Origin: BS750m-G62 sp964577175
GTDB taxonomy: Bacteria; Planctomycetota; Phycisphaerae; FEN-1346
Assembly (NCBI GenBank): GCA_964577175.1
Contig: CAZNYC010000170.1
Coordinates: forward strand, 1-7,501
Direction: 5' to 3'
DNA: 7,501 nt
Shown here: one piece after another, positions 1 through 5,765 of the stretch
Position numbering within the stretch: position 1 is the first letter of the stretch
Layout: each line of letters opens with the position of its first letter
Notes under the pieces: generated by a model
Database searches by the model: none
What the model was told of the DNA's origin: nothing
What the model saw: the letters and a program-made list of their open reading frames with translations, nothing else
Translations under genes and position numbers: made by a program

Positions 1-1117
1 TCAGGCGGACGGGCGTCTTTCGCGGCGACTTCCATCGCCCCCACACGAGCCACATCGCGTGGACGGTCGTGCCGTCCGGCCGCCGCCACGCCGGGTGATA
101 GATGAGCCCCCTTTTCCACGGCGTCTCGACGACGGTCGACCCCGGCGGCACCGTCTTGATGAGCGTCGCGTACGCCCGGTAGGCGGGCTTCGGCCTCAGG
201 TCGTGCTCCAGGATGCCGAAGGCGTCCTCGTTCTCCTCGTCGGACTCCTTGCGTTCCTGGAACTCGTACCAGAAGCCGCGCGCCATGCCCGCCCGCATGG
301 CCACCAGGTACGCCCGGACGAGGTGCCTGGCCTGCCGGCCGTCGCTCAGGCCACGCCGGCCCGTGTGCGACGGCCAGCCCCATTCGGTGAACCAGATGGG
401 CCGGCCGCTCGCCCCGTGCCGCGCGAGGAGCGTCCGCACTTCGTCCAGGGCATCGGGAATGTAGACCTCCGGCGCCCGCGGGTCGCCGTAGCCGTAGGGG
501 TGGATGGCCATCACGTCGAACCGGCCGTCGGCGTCGGCAAGGGCGGGATCGAGGAACGTCCACTCGATGCGCGAGGTGGCCCCCCACACGACCGTGGCCT
601 CGGGGTCGGCCTTCTTGATTTCCGCGTAGGTGGCCTTCAGGAGCGCGGCGTAATGGTGCGGGTTCGGGTTCTTCCAGAAGCCGTCCAGGTTCGGCTCGTT
701 CCAGACCTGCCAGGCGGGCACGCGGCCCTTGTACCGCGTGACGGTGGTGCGGACGAAGCGGCGCCACTCGTCCAGGTGCTCCATGGTCGGGCGGGCCCAG
801 CGGGGCGTCGAGTGCAGGAGGCCCATGATGCGGATGCCGGCCTCCTCGCACGCGGCGACGACGTCGTCGCAGCGGTCGAAATCCCACTGCCCTTCGCGGC
901 GCTGGACCTGGGACCAGACGAACCCCGTGCGGAGCCAGCGGATGCCGGCTTCCTGCATCCGCTCGATTTCCTTCACGAGGAAGGGGTGCTCGTCGGGGCG
1001 CGTCACGTGCGAGTGGATGCCGTAGGGGGAGACGTCGGCCGGCTCGGCGGCGGCCGCCTGCGATAAGCCGACGGCGGCGAGGGCCAGGAAAAGGGCGGTG
1101 CAGAGCAATCGATGCAT
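1..1117 (-). CDS. Secreted clan GH-A glycoside hydrolase (GH39/GH5-like), 3' end cut by window edge
   Basis: The frame gives 372 residues from ATG at 1117 and is still open at the left edge, so the C-terminus is missing. Residues 1-24 look like a Sec signal peptide: Arg3, a hydrophobic core, then an Ala run before EPAD. The rest reads as a (beta/alpha)8 retaining hydrolase. A strand-4-type motif WQVWNEPN has the candidate acid/base Glu141, and a strand-7-type motif IWFTEWGWP has the candidate nucleophile Glu245. HPYGYG (206-211) and WYEF (283-286) resemble substrate-cleft strands. The known family mechanism is double-displacement hydrolysis of beta-glycosides; the substrate cannot be read from the sequence. 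GH39, GH5 or an unassigned GH-A group are all possible. An AAGGAA site 5 bases upstream supports the start. It lies 58 bases after the DUF1080 gene, so cotranscription is likely. Clan assignment is fairly secure, family assignment is not. Confidence 0.88.
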   Translation of the reverse strand, partial: MHRLLCTALFLALAAVGLSQAAAAEPADVSPYGIHSHVTRPDEHPFLVKEIERMQEAGIRWLRTGFVWSQVQRREGQWDFDRCDDVVAACEEAGIRIMGLLHSTPRWARPTMEHLDEWRRFVRTTVTRYKGRVPAWQVWNEPNLDGFWKNPNPHHYAALLKATYAEIKKADPEATVVWGATSRIEWTFLDPALADADGRFDVMAIHPYGYGDPRAPEVYIPDALDEVRTLLARHGASGRPIWFTEWGWPSHTGRRGLSDGRQARHLVRAYLVAMRAGMARGFWYEFQERKESDEENEDAFGILEHDLRPKPAYRAYATLIKTVPPGSTVVETPWKRGLIYHPAWRRPDGTTVHAMWLVWGRWKSPRKTPVRL

Positions 1118-1145
1118 TGGCGTTCCTTCAAATAGCGGGTGCCAC
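1118..1145 (-). promoter_or_regulatory. Ribosome binding region of the GH-A gene with GTGGCACCC box
   Basis: In mRNA sense this reads GTGGCACCC, eight bases, AAGGAA (1123-1128), five bases, then ATG. The GTGGCACCC box (1137-1145) also sits just before the Shine-Dalgarno site of three other genes here. A hairpin lies immediately upstream of it. Confidence 0.75.
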
Positions 1146-1164
1146 GGATTGCTTGCCAATCCGT
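1144..1164 (-). repeat. Perfect hairpin with GCTTGC apex between DUF1080 and GH-A genes
   Basis: Arms 1144-1151 (ACGGATTG) and 1157-1164 (CAATCCGT) are perfect 8-base complements around a 5-base loop. The apex is GCTTGC at 1151-1156 on the plus strand. It lies 11 bases past the DUF1080 stop codon and abuts the GTGGCACCC box, overlapping it by two bases. It could act as a weak terminator, an mRNA stabiliser or a 5' structure; there is no U-tract. Confidence 0.75.
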
Positions 1165-1175
1165 ACGTTTCCCGG

Positions 1176-1811
1176 CTACTTCAGTTCCTTGATGCGGAGG
1201 TTCCGGAACTCGACCGTCAGCGGGCCGCCGCTGTGAATCTGGACGGCGATGATGCCCTCGCGGGCGATTTTCTCCGGCGGCTCGGGCTCCGTGTAATCGA
1301 CGGTCGTCGTCCCGTTGATCTTCAGGGTGATGTGCGGCCCCTCGGCGCGGACTTCGTACGCGTTCCACTCGCCCGGTTTGACGATCTTCTCGATCGTCTT
1401 CTTGTCCGGGCCCGCCAGGACCTTGCGGCGGCGGGCCTCGTCGTACAGTTTGCCCCACCATTGGCCGCCCACGTCCGCCTGGTACCCGGACACCTCGTGC
1501 GAGTTCGGCACGGGTCTGGAGCGGAACTGGACGCCGGAGTTCGCCGAGTTCGGCCGGAGGCGCACCTCGAACCGCAGGACGAAGTCGCCGTACGTCTTCT
1601 CGGTGCACAGGAAATCGTTGTGCTTGATGCCGGGGCTCTTGCCGACGAGCACGCCGTCGGCGGCATGCCAGAGTTTTTCGTCGCCCTCCCAGCCGTCGAG
1701 GTTCTTGCCGCCCAAGAGCGGGACGAACCCCTCCTCCTTCCCGGCGGCCGATGCCGAGACCGCCAGGCAGGCGGCCAGCGCCGCCGCCAACGCCAGTGTC
1801 GTGTGTCGCAT
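1176..1811 (-). CDS. Secreted DUF1080 protein (3-keto-disaccharide hydrolase domain, PF06439)
   Basis: The product is 211 residues. Residues 1-23 form a short signal peptide. LAAC at 12-15 fits a lipobox, so either a lipoprotein or signal peptidase I cleavage after the Ala-rich SASAA is possible. Residues about 28-210 cover a single jelly-roll DUF1080 domain. It opens with FVPLLGGKNLDGW (29-41) and continues with NSGVQFRS (91-98), GYQADVGG (109-116), the GEWNAYEV stretch (147-154), a KINGTTTVDY strand and the closing EFRNLRIKEL. Family members bind carbohydrate, and some hydrolyse 3-keto-glycosides made by sugar oxidoreductases; the activity here is inferred. The open frame extends 25 codons further upstream, but that part translates an intergenic repeat. 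AAGGAGG at 1820-1826, eight bases before ATG at 1811, fixes the start. It is followed closely by the GH-A gene. Confidence 0.95.
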   Translation of the reverse strand: MRHTTLALAAALAACLAVSASAAGKEEGFVPLLGGKNLDGWEGDEKLWHAADGVLVGKSPGIKHNDFLCTEKTYGDFVLRFEVRLRPNSANSGVQFRSRPVPNSHEVSGYQADVGGQWWGKLYDEARRRKVLAGPDKKTIEKIVKPGEWNAYEVRAEGPHITLKINGTTTVDYTEPEPPEKIAREGIIAVQIHSGGPLTVEFRNLRIKELK

Positions 1812-1842
1812 ACGTGATGCCTCCTTGAATGATGGGTGCCAC
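1812..1842 (-). promoter_or_regulatory. Start-deciding ribosome binding site of the DUF1080 gene with GTGGCACCC box
   Basis: In mRNA sense: GTGGCACCC (1834-1842), seven bases, AAGGAGG (1820-1826), eight bases, ATG. This strong site rejects the upstream in-frame ATG at 1886, which lies inside a repeat. Confidence 0.85.
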
Positions 1843-1886
1843 GCTTTCGCGCGTCGCGCGGTGCCCAGTCTTGGGCATCGCGCCAC
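1834..1886. repeat. Intergenic hairpin repeat R, copy 1
   Basis: On the plus strand it begins GGGTGCCAC and contains a 12-base stem, 1856-1867 with 1872-1883 around GTCT. The only non-Watson-Crick position is one G-T. The same layout (GGGTGCCAC, a short GC palindrome, then a GCGCGGTGCC stem) recurs at 3391, 5648 and 7289; a lone stem is at 3484. All copies have the same orientation, opposite to the genes. Confidence 0.8.
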
Positions 1887-1905
1887 CGAAGCGCCTGCGG
1901 CGCTC

Positions 1906-1977
1906 GAACCGTCGCCGGGGCGCGACCTGCGCGAAGCGGCCCGTGTTCGCCGGCCCGCTTGCGGGCCGCGCGCCGTT
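1906..1977 (+). repeat. 72-base module X, copy A
   Basis: It matches the reverse complement of 7374-7445 at 66 of 72 positions with no gaps. Inside is a perfect 8-base hairpin: arms CGGCCCGC (1951-1958) and GCGGGCCG (1961-1968) with a TT loop, so the apex is again GCTTGC (1957-1962). It lies between the His/Arg-rich gene and the DUF1080 gene, next to repeat R copy 1. Confidence 0.85.
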
Positions 1978-1978
1978 T

Positions 1979-2006
1979 GCGCGGCGGGCCGGGCGACCCG
2001 CCGCGC
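1979..2006 (-). terminator. GC hairpin 21 bases after the His/Arg-rich gene stop
   Basis: Ten-base perfect arms, 1979-1988 and 1997-2006 (GCGCGGCGGG and its complement), surround an 8-base loop. The position just past the stop codon fits a 3'-end structure. No run of T follows on the minus strand, so intrinsic termination is unproven. Confidence 0.45.
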
Positions 2007-2027
2007 GGAATGCGGTTGCCGACGCCG

Positions 2028-3248
2028 CTACCGGCGCGGGTGGGCCCGGTCGAGGTACTGCCGGTAGGCGGCCGCCGCCTGGCTCGTGTCGCCGACCTCG
2101 CGGGCGAGGTCGATCATCTCGTGGGCGGCGTCCCACTCGGTGCGCAGTCCGTGCAGGACGGCCAGCATGAACGTGGCATCCTTGGCGAGGACGCCGTGAT
2201 GCTCGTTCCGCCGGTACGCCTGGACGAGCCGGTCCAGCCGCTCGGCGAGGGCGTCGTCGACCGGCACGTGCGCGACCGCCTCGGGGTCGAGGCGGACGGC
2301 CCGGCGCATGGCCCACGCGGCCCGATCGTACTGCCGGAGCATGCCGAGCGCCAGGGCGGCGCCGATCTTCGGCACGCCGGCGGCGCGAATCGTCTGGCCG
2401 ATCCGGCTGAACGCCGTCAGCGCCTCGGCCGACCGGCCGCGACCCAGCAGGCCCCAGACCGCTTCGGTGGCGGCCACGCCGTGGTCGTCGGCGGCGGCGT
2501 CGAGCGCCTCCTGCGGGACCTCGATGCCCGGATTCAGGCGCGGGTCGGGCCGGGCGCGGACCTCCGGCTCCAGGTGCAGGTCCGGTTCGGGCCGGACCTC
2601 CGCCTCGCCGTACGCCGGTTCGCCGCTGTAAAGCCCGGTGCCGGGAACGGTGTATACGGTTCCTCTGTAGGACCGATAGATGGTGCCGGGGGTCCGGACG
2701 ATCACGCTGCTGCCGTGGGGATGCCGATACGGGTAGATGTATCGCCGGGTGGGCAGGTACTTCCGTACGTAATGGCGGCGGATGCGGCGGCGGAGCAGGG
2801 CGTTGCCGTGAGGATGCCCCTTCCGGTGCTTGCCGGCGCGGTGGCGGCCGTCATGGTCGCCGTGGCGGTGACGGTCAGCCGGGTCACCCAGGCGGAACCG
2901 CCGGTGGGTGCTGCGGATATCGTCGGACCGCCGACGCAGGCTGCTGTGCGGCCGGGTGCGGAGCACGTTGTTGTGCGGCCGGGTGCGGAGCAGGCTGCCG
3001 TGGTTCCGCCGATGGCGCCGGAGTTGGTGGAGCCGCCCCAGGGCGTCGTTGTGACGGCGGGACCGGCCGACGTGGCCGCGATGGATGCCCCCACCGCGAT
3101 GGATGCGGCTGCCGCCGGAGCCGACGGTCACGCTGACCCCCGCGGGGGCCGATGCCGCCAGGCCGCCGACGAGGACGGCGACGAGCAGCACGAGACCGGC
3201 CGATGGGAGAATGCGTCGAATGGATCGGGTTGCGCGTGAACGGATCAT
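2028..3248 (-). CDS. Secreted His/Arg-rich hypothetical protein with TPR-like C-terminus
   Basis: The product is 406 residues; I do not recognise a named family. Residues 1-37 form a signal peptide or membrane anchor: a basic n-region (RSRATRSIRR) and a hydrophobic core LVLLVAVLVGGLAA ending SAPAG. Residues about 47-180 are low complexity and very rich in Arg, His and Gly, with two tandem 9-residue units (LRTRPHNNV and LRTRPHSSL, about 87-104) and a Tyr/Arg/His tail. Residues 210-245 are Pro/Glu-rich (EVRPEPDLHLEPEV). Residues about 255-400 are helical and TPR-like, with AEALTAF, an AAWAMRRAVRLDPEA hallmark (310-324) and AAAAYRQYL. An extracytoplasmic scaffold or polyanion/metal-binding protein would fit, but that is inference. 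The frame is open 152 codons further upstream through repeats; AAGGAGG at 3256-3262 and the signal peptide fix the start at 3248. No clear functional link to the glycan genes. Confidence 0.85.
   Translation of the reverse strand: MIRSRATRSIRRILPSAGLVLLVAVLVGGLAASAPAGVSVTVGSGGSRIHRGGGIHRGHVGRSRRHNDALGRLHQLRRHRRNHGSLLRTRPHNNVLRTRPHSSLRRRSDDIRSTHRRFRLGDPADRHRHGDHDGRHRAGKHRKGHPHGNALLRRRIRRHYVRKYLPTRRYIYPYRHPHGSSVIVRTPGTIYRSYRGTVYTVPGTGLYSGEPAYGEAEVRPEPDLHLEPEVRARPDPRLNPGIEVPQEALDAAADDHGVAATEAVWGLLGRGRSAEALTAFSRIGQTIRAAGVPKIGAALALGMLRQYDRAAWAMRRAVRLDPEAVAHVPVDDALAERLDRLVQAYRRNEHHGVLAKDATFMLAVLHGLRTEWDAAHEMIDLAREVGDTSQAAAAYRQYLDRAHPRR
2939..2992 (-). repeat. 27-base tandem repeat inside the His/Arg-rich gene
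   Basis: Units 2939-2965 and 2966-2992 differ at 3 of 27 positions, and the last 21 bases of each are identical. The period of nine codons keeps frame and encodes LRTRPH-type units. A decayed third unit may follow at 2993. Confidence 0.85.
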
Positions 3249-3262
3249 CGTCAACCCTCCTT
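3249..3262 (-). promoter_or_regulatory. Start-deciding ribosome binding site of the His/Arg-rich gene
   Basis: AAGGAGG (3256-3262) lies seven bases before ATG at 3248. Unlike the other four genes, there is no GTGGCACCC box upstream of this site; the nearest one is about 143 bases away. Confidence 0.85.
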
Positions 3263-3304
3263 CCCTCTGAAATGCCTCATGGTATCGGACGCCTGAACGG
3301 CCGC

Positions 3305-3351
3305 CCGATTCGTTTCCTCTCATAGATTGTACGCACGCGAAAACGAATCGG
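3305..3351 (-). promoter_or_regulatory. Candidate promoter with an 11-base operator-like dyad
   Basis: Arms CCGATTCGTTT (3305-3315) and AAACGAATCGG (3341-3351) are perfect complements separated by 25 bases. Between them, on the minus strand, TACAAT (3331-3326) matches the sigma-70 -10 consensus at 5 of 6 positions. The -35 region is weak (TGTCCG at 17 bases). A start near 3319 would give a leader of about 70 bases to the ATG at 3248. The dyad flanks the -10, as a repressor operator would. The patch is visibly less GC-rich than its surroundings. Confidence 0.5.
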
Positions 3352-3390
3352 ACAGGGCGAAGCGCGAAACGGCGCGCCGGCGGGCACGCC

Positions 3391-3445
3391 GGGTGCCACG
3401 GCCGGCCGCGCGTTGCGCGCGGTGTCCGGTCCTGGGCACCGCGCC
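3391..3445. repeat. Intergenic hairpin repeat R, copy 2
   Basis: It begins GGGTGCCACGGCCGGCCG and has an 11-base stem, 3417-3427 with 3434-3444 (one T-G pair). It matches the copies at 5648 and 7289 closely over its first 55 bases, with a few substitutions around the stem and loop. Confidence 0.85.
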
Positions 3446-3483
3446 CCATCGCACAGATGGCCGACCGCCTGGCACGACGGAAA

Positions 3484-3515
3484 CGCGCGGTGTCCGGTCC
3501 TGGGCACCGCGCCCC
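3484..3515. repeat. Intergenic hairpin repeat R, partial copy 3
   Basis: These 32 bases are identical to 3416-3447 and contain only the stem part (3485-3495 with 3502-3512). The GGGTGCCAC head is missing. The two stems are 68 bases apart. Confidence 0.85.
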
Positions 3516-3532
3516 GTCGATGGTGAGAATGC

Positions 3533-3556
3533 GCGGCGGGCGCGACTGCCCGCCGC
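3533..3556. repeat. GC hairpin of the GCGGCGGGC type
   Basis: Nine-base perfect arms, 3533-3541 (GCGGCGGGC) and 3548-3556, surround GCGACT. Related hairpins with one mismatch sit at 5700-5723 and 7341-7364, directly after R stems, with ACT shared at the loop end. Confidence 0.7.
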
Positions 3557-3579
3557 GATCGAAACGGCCTTTCCGGGGC

Positions 3580-3609
3580 TGCGCGGCGCCTGCGGACACC
3601 CGCCGCGCA
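3580..3609 (-). terminator. GC hairpin 18 bases after the sulfatase B stop
   Basis: Nine-base perfect arms, 3580-3588 and 3601-3609 (TGCGCGGCG and its complement), enclose a 12-base loop. The position suits a 3'-end structure. No T-run follows on the minus strand, so it may stabilise the message rather than stop transcription. Confidence 0.4.
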
Positions 3610-3627
3610 AGCGTTAGCGTTGTCGTG

Positions 3628-5565
3628 CTATGCCGCGCCGAGGTGCTCGAGCAGCGCGCTTGCGCTGAAGCGGACGAACATGCCGAGCGGGCCCTGCTTC
3701 GCATGGTCCGTCGCGAGGACCGCCCGGACGGCGTCGGCGGCGGGGCGGGCCTTCTCGCCCATCAGTTCCAGCGTCCGGCACGCGCGCAGGACGGCGCTCT
3801 GGCTGTCGCTCTTCAGTTCCTTCCGGAGTGCCGCGACGGCCTCTTCTGCACGGCCGAGTTCCGCCAGGACCCCGGCCGCCTCGATGCGCACGGGCGCGGA
3901 GGCGTCGTCCAGGGCCTCCGCCAGCGAGCGGGCGGCCGGCTTTGCGTCCTCGCCCAGGTTCCGCAGACCGATGACCGCCCAGAACCGGACGGCCGGGTCG
4001 GCGGCCTCCAGGTTCGCCACGAGGGCGTCTCGCTTCCCGGCCCCCCGTCCGACGAGGTCGGCCGCCGCGAAGATCGTCTCGAGCGGGTAGACCTGCGGGT
4101 CGCGGGCCATTTCCTGCGGCGTGGTGCCCTCGGACCGCCGCCAGATCTCGCACTCCGGCAGGAAGCCGACGTCGCGGCTCGCCAGGACCCATCGGCGGTG
4201 CTCGCGGCGGAGGCGATCGAGCGTCTTCGCGTGGGTGGGGTCGCCCGCGAGGTTGTGGAGATTCAGCGGGTCCTCGCGGCAGTCGTAGAGTTCCTCGGTC
4301 GGTTTCGTGGGCCCGGCGTAGTGGCGCTGCGGCGGGGTGAGGTCGCCCTCGGCGGCCACGCGGGAGATCTCGTCGCGGATTTCGCCCTGCCCCGGCCACG
4401 CGCTCGGCTGGTGGTACGAGATGTGCGGCATGTAGTTACGGATGTAGAGCCAGCGCCCGTCGCGGACGGAGCGGGCGCAGTCGTACGCCTCGTCCACGCG
4501 GTCCCGATGGCCGTAGACGTACCGCCGCGGCTTGCCCTTGTACCATCCGAGAAATGCCGCGCCCTGCATGTACGCCGGGGCGTCCATCCCGAGGAGGCTG
4601 AGGACCGTGCGGGGGAAGTCCACGAAACTCACCAGGCGGTCCAGCGTCGCGCCCGGCTTCGCCGGCGCCAGGTGCGCGTACTTCTCGGGGAACCGGATGA
4701 TGAGCGGCGCCTGCATGCCCGTATCGAGGACGGCCCGCTTGTGCCGCGGCATCCCGTTGCCGTGGTCGCCGTAGAAAAAGACGATGGTGTCGTCGGCGAG
4801 GCCGTCCGTCTCCAACTGGTCGAGCAGGCGGCCGACCTGGTGGTCGAGCGCGGTCACGCAGTCGTAGAAACGGGCCAGGACGCGGCGCACCAGGGGGGTG
4901 TCCGGGTAATACGGCGGGACGGGCGCCTCGGCCGGGTCGTGGATCTCGTCCTTCGAGAGTTGCGACTGGACCTCCTCGAGGAACTTCTCCCGCGGCCAGA
5001 CCATCGACCGCGACTGGTGGCTGACCATGTGGTTGAAGACGGCGAAGAACGGCTGGCCCGGCTTGCGCCCGCGCCAGTGGGCCTGGGCGGAACAGGCGTC
5101 CCAGGCCTCGTCGATGAAGCGGGGTTCGTCGGACGTATTGTAATCCGTCTTCACGTTATTCGTGGTGTAGTAGCCGGCCTCGCGCAGGGCGCCCGGCCAG
5201 GCGCGGATGGCGTCCGGCACCGGGTACGCCGACCGCAGGTGCATCGTGCCGAGCGTGGAGGCGAAGACCCCCGTAATCAGGCACGACCGGGCGGGCGAGC
5301 AGACGGGGGCGGAGGCGAACGCGCCCGTGTACCGCACGCCGTCGGCGGCGAGCCGGTCGATGTTCGGCGTCCGGGCGTACGCATCGCCGTAGCAGCCGAG
5401 CGCGGGGCTCAGGTCCTCGGCGGTGAGCCAGAGGATGTTCGGCCGGTCGGTGCCGGCGGGTGCGGCCCGTCCGGCGGCCTTCGGCCGGCATCCGATGCCG
5501 GTGCCGAGCAGCCCGGCGCCGAGGGAAGCGGCGCCGGCGGTCTTCAGGAAATCGCGGCGGTTCAT
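3628..5565 (-). CDS. Tat-exported type I sulfatase with C-terminal HEAT-like repeats (sulfatase B)
   Basis: The product is 645 residues. It starts with a twin-arginine signal (MNRRDFLK, then a Gly/Ala/Leu core ending GIGC at 23-26; the lipobox is weak). The sulfatase fold (PF00884) begins at RPNILWLTAED (41-51), where Glu50/Asp51 stand in the usual metal-binding DD position. CSPAR at 89-93 is the Cys-type formylglycine site, so Cys89 must be oxidised by a maturase not encoded here. GDHG at 266-269 and HK at 275-276 are further metal and active-site positions. The CSPARSCLITG and TNNVKTDYN stretches resemble N-sulfoglucosamine sulfohydrolase-like enzymes, but substrate is uncertain. Residues about 500-640 are alpha-helical HEAT-like repeats (AADPAVRFWAVIGLRNLG, DDASAPVRIEAAGVLAELG and two more), an added scaffold that could bind a partner. 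AAGGAG at 5573-5578 fixes the start; the open frame runs 40 codons further upstream through repeats. Confidence 0.96.
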   Translation of the reverse strand: MNRRDFLKTAGAASLGAGLLGTGIGCRPKAAGRAAPAGTDRPNILWLTAEDLSPALGCYGDAYARTPNIDRLAADGVRYTGAFASAPVCSPARSCLITGVFASTLGTMHLRSAYPVPDAIRAWPGALREAGYYTTNNVKTDYNTSDEPRFIDEAWDACSAQAHWRGRKPGQPFFAVFNHMVSHQSRSMVWPREKFLEEVQSQLSKDEIHDPAEAPVPPYYPDTPLVRRVLARFYDCVTALDHQVGRLLDQLETDGLADDTIVFFYGDHGNGMPRHKRAVLDTGMQAPLIIRFPEKYAHLAPAKPGATLDRLVSFVDFPRTVLSLLGMDAPAYMQGAAFLGWYKGKPRRYVYGHRDRVDEAYDCARSVRDGRWLYIRNYMPHISYHQPSAWPGQGEIRDEISRVAAEGDLTPPQRHYAGPTKPTEELYDCREDPLNLHNLAGDPTHAKTLDRLRREHRRWVLASRDVGFLPECEIWRRSEGTTPQEMARDPQVYPLETIFAAADLVGRGAGKRDALVANLEAADPAVRFWAVIGLRNLGEDAKPAARSLAEALDDASAPVRIEAAGVLAELGRAEEAVAALRKELKSDSQSAVLRACRTLELMGEKARPAADAVRAVLATDHAKQGPLGMFVRFSASALLEHLGAA

Positions 5566-5590
5566 GCGTGGGCTCCTTGCTGGGTGCCAC
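5566..5590 (-). promoter_or_regulatory. Start-deciding ribosome binding site of sulfatase B with GTGGCACCC box
   Basis: In mRNA sense: GTGGCACCC (5582-5590), three bases, AAGGAG (5573-5578), seven bases, ATG. The arrangement is nearly identical to that of sulfatase A. Confidence 0.85.
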
Positions 5591-5649
5591 TGGCGGCTTG
5601 CCCGCCAGGGCGCTGCGTGCCACTGGTTGCTTACCCGCCAGGGCGCCGG
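5584..5649. repeat. Two tandem 33-base units carrying GCTTGC-type hairpins
   Basis: Units 5584-5616 and 5617-5649 differ at 5 of 33 positions. The unit starts GTGCCACTGG; its GTGCCAC head recurs at 5650 in phase with repeat R. In the first unit, arms 5590-5596 and 5602-5608 (CTGGCGG/CCGCCAG) form a perfect stem around CTTGC. In the second unit the left arm has changed and the stem is broken at two positions. Only the second unit has a counterpart upstream of sulfatase A (7258-7290). Confidence 0.85.
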
Positions 5650-5726
5650 GTGCCACGGCCGGCCGTGCGTTGCGCGCGGTGCCAAGTCCTGGGCACCGCG
5701 CGGCGGGCACGACTGCCCCCCGCGCT
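5617..5726. repeat. 110-base spacer block, copy upstream of sulfatase B (includes repeat R copy 4)
   Basis: It matches 7258-7367 at 109 of 110 positions (C at 5710, A at 7351). In order it holds a GTGCCACTGG unit, the palindrome ACGGCCGGCCGT (5655-5666), a 10-base perfect stem (5674-5683 with 5692-5701), and a 10-base stem with one mismatch (5700-5709 with 5714-5723). Confidence 0.95.
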
Positions 5727-5732
5727 AGCCCC

Positions 5733-5754
5733 ATGGCCATGCAAGCGTGGCCAT
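5733..5754 (-). terminator. Hairpin 11 bases after the sulfatase A stop, GCTTGC apex
   Basis: Arms ATGGCCA (5733-5739) and TGGCCAT (5748-5754) are perfect complements. On the minus strand the loop reads CGCTTGCA, so the apex hexamer of the other hairpins reappears. It could be a 3'-end structure of the sulfatase A message; no T-run follows. Confidence 0.4.
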
Positions 5755-5765
5755 ACCACCCCGCC

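Larger units (their letters stand above)
3249..3627. other. 379-base spacer without a gene
   Basis: From right to left it holds a hairpin after the sulfatase B stop, a Gly/Cys-type hairpin at 3533, two R repeat stems (3391-3445 and 3484-3515), a comparatively AT-rich patch with dyad and candidate promoter (3305-3351), and a leader with the ribosome binding site. I see no credible coding sequence or RNA gene in it. Confidence 0.8.

Noticed and set aside
1003..2316. 437-codon minus-strand open frame
   Set aside because: It crosses parts of the GH-A, DUF1080 and His/Arg-rich genes plus the spacers in another frame, and is Arg/Gly/Pro-rich without motifs.
2702..3094. Alternative minus-strand frame within the His/Arg-rich gene, suggesting a frameshift
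   Set aside because: The alternative product is Ala/Thr low complexity, while the chosen frame continues unbroken from the signal peptide to the TPR-like domain.
3251..3280. Nine-codon leader frame ending two bases before the start at 3248
   Set aside because: No ribosome binding site of its own, and it contains the Shine-Dalgarno site of the following gene. A chance frame is as likely.
5584..5683. Possible CRISPR array from 33-base tandem units
   Set aside because: The units are directly adjacent with no unique spacers, there are only two full copies, and no cas genes are present.
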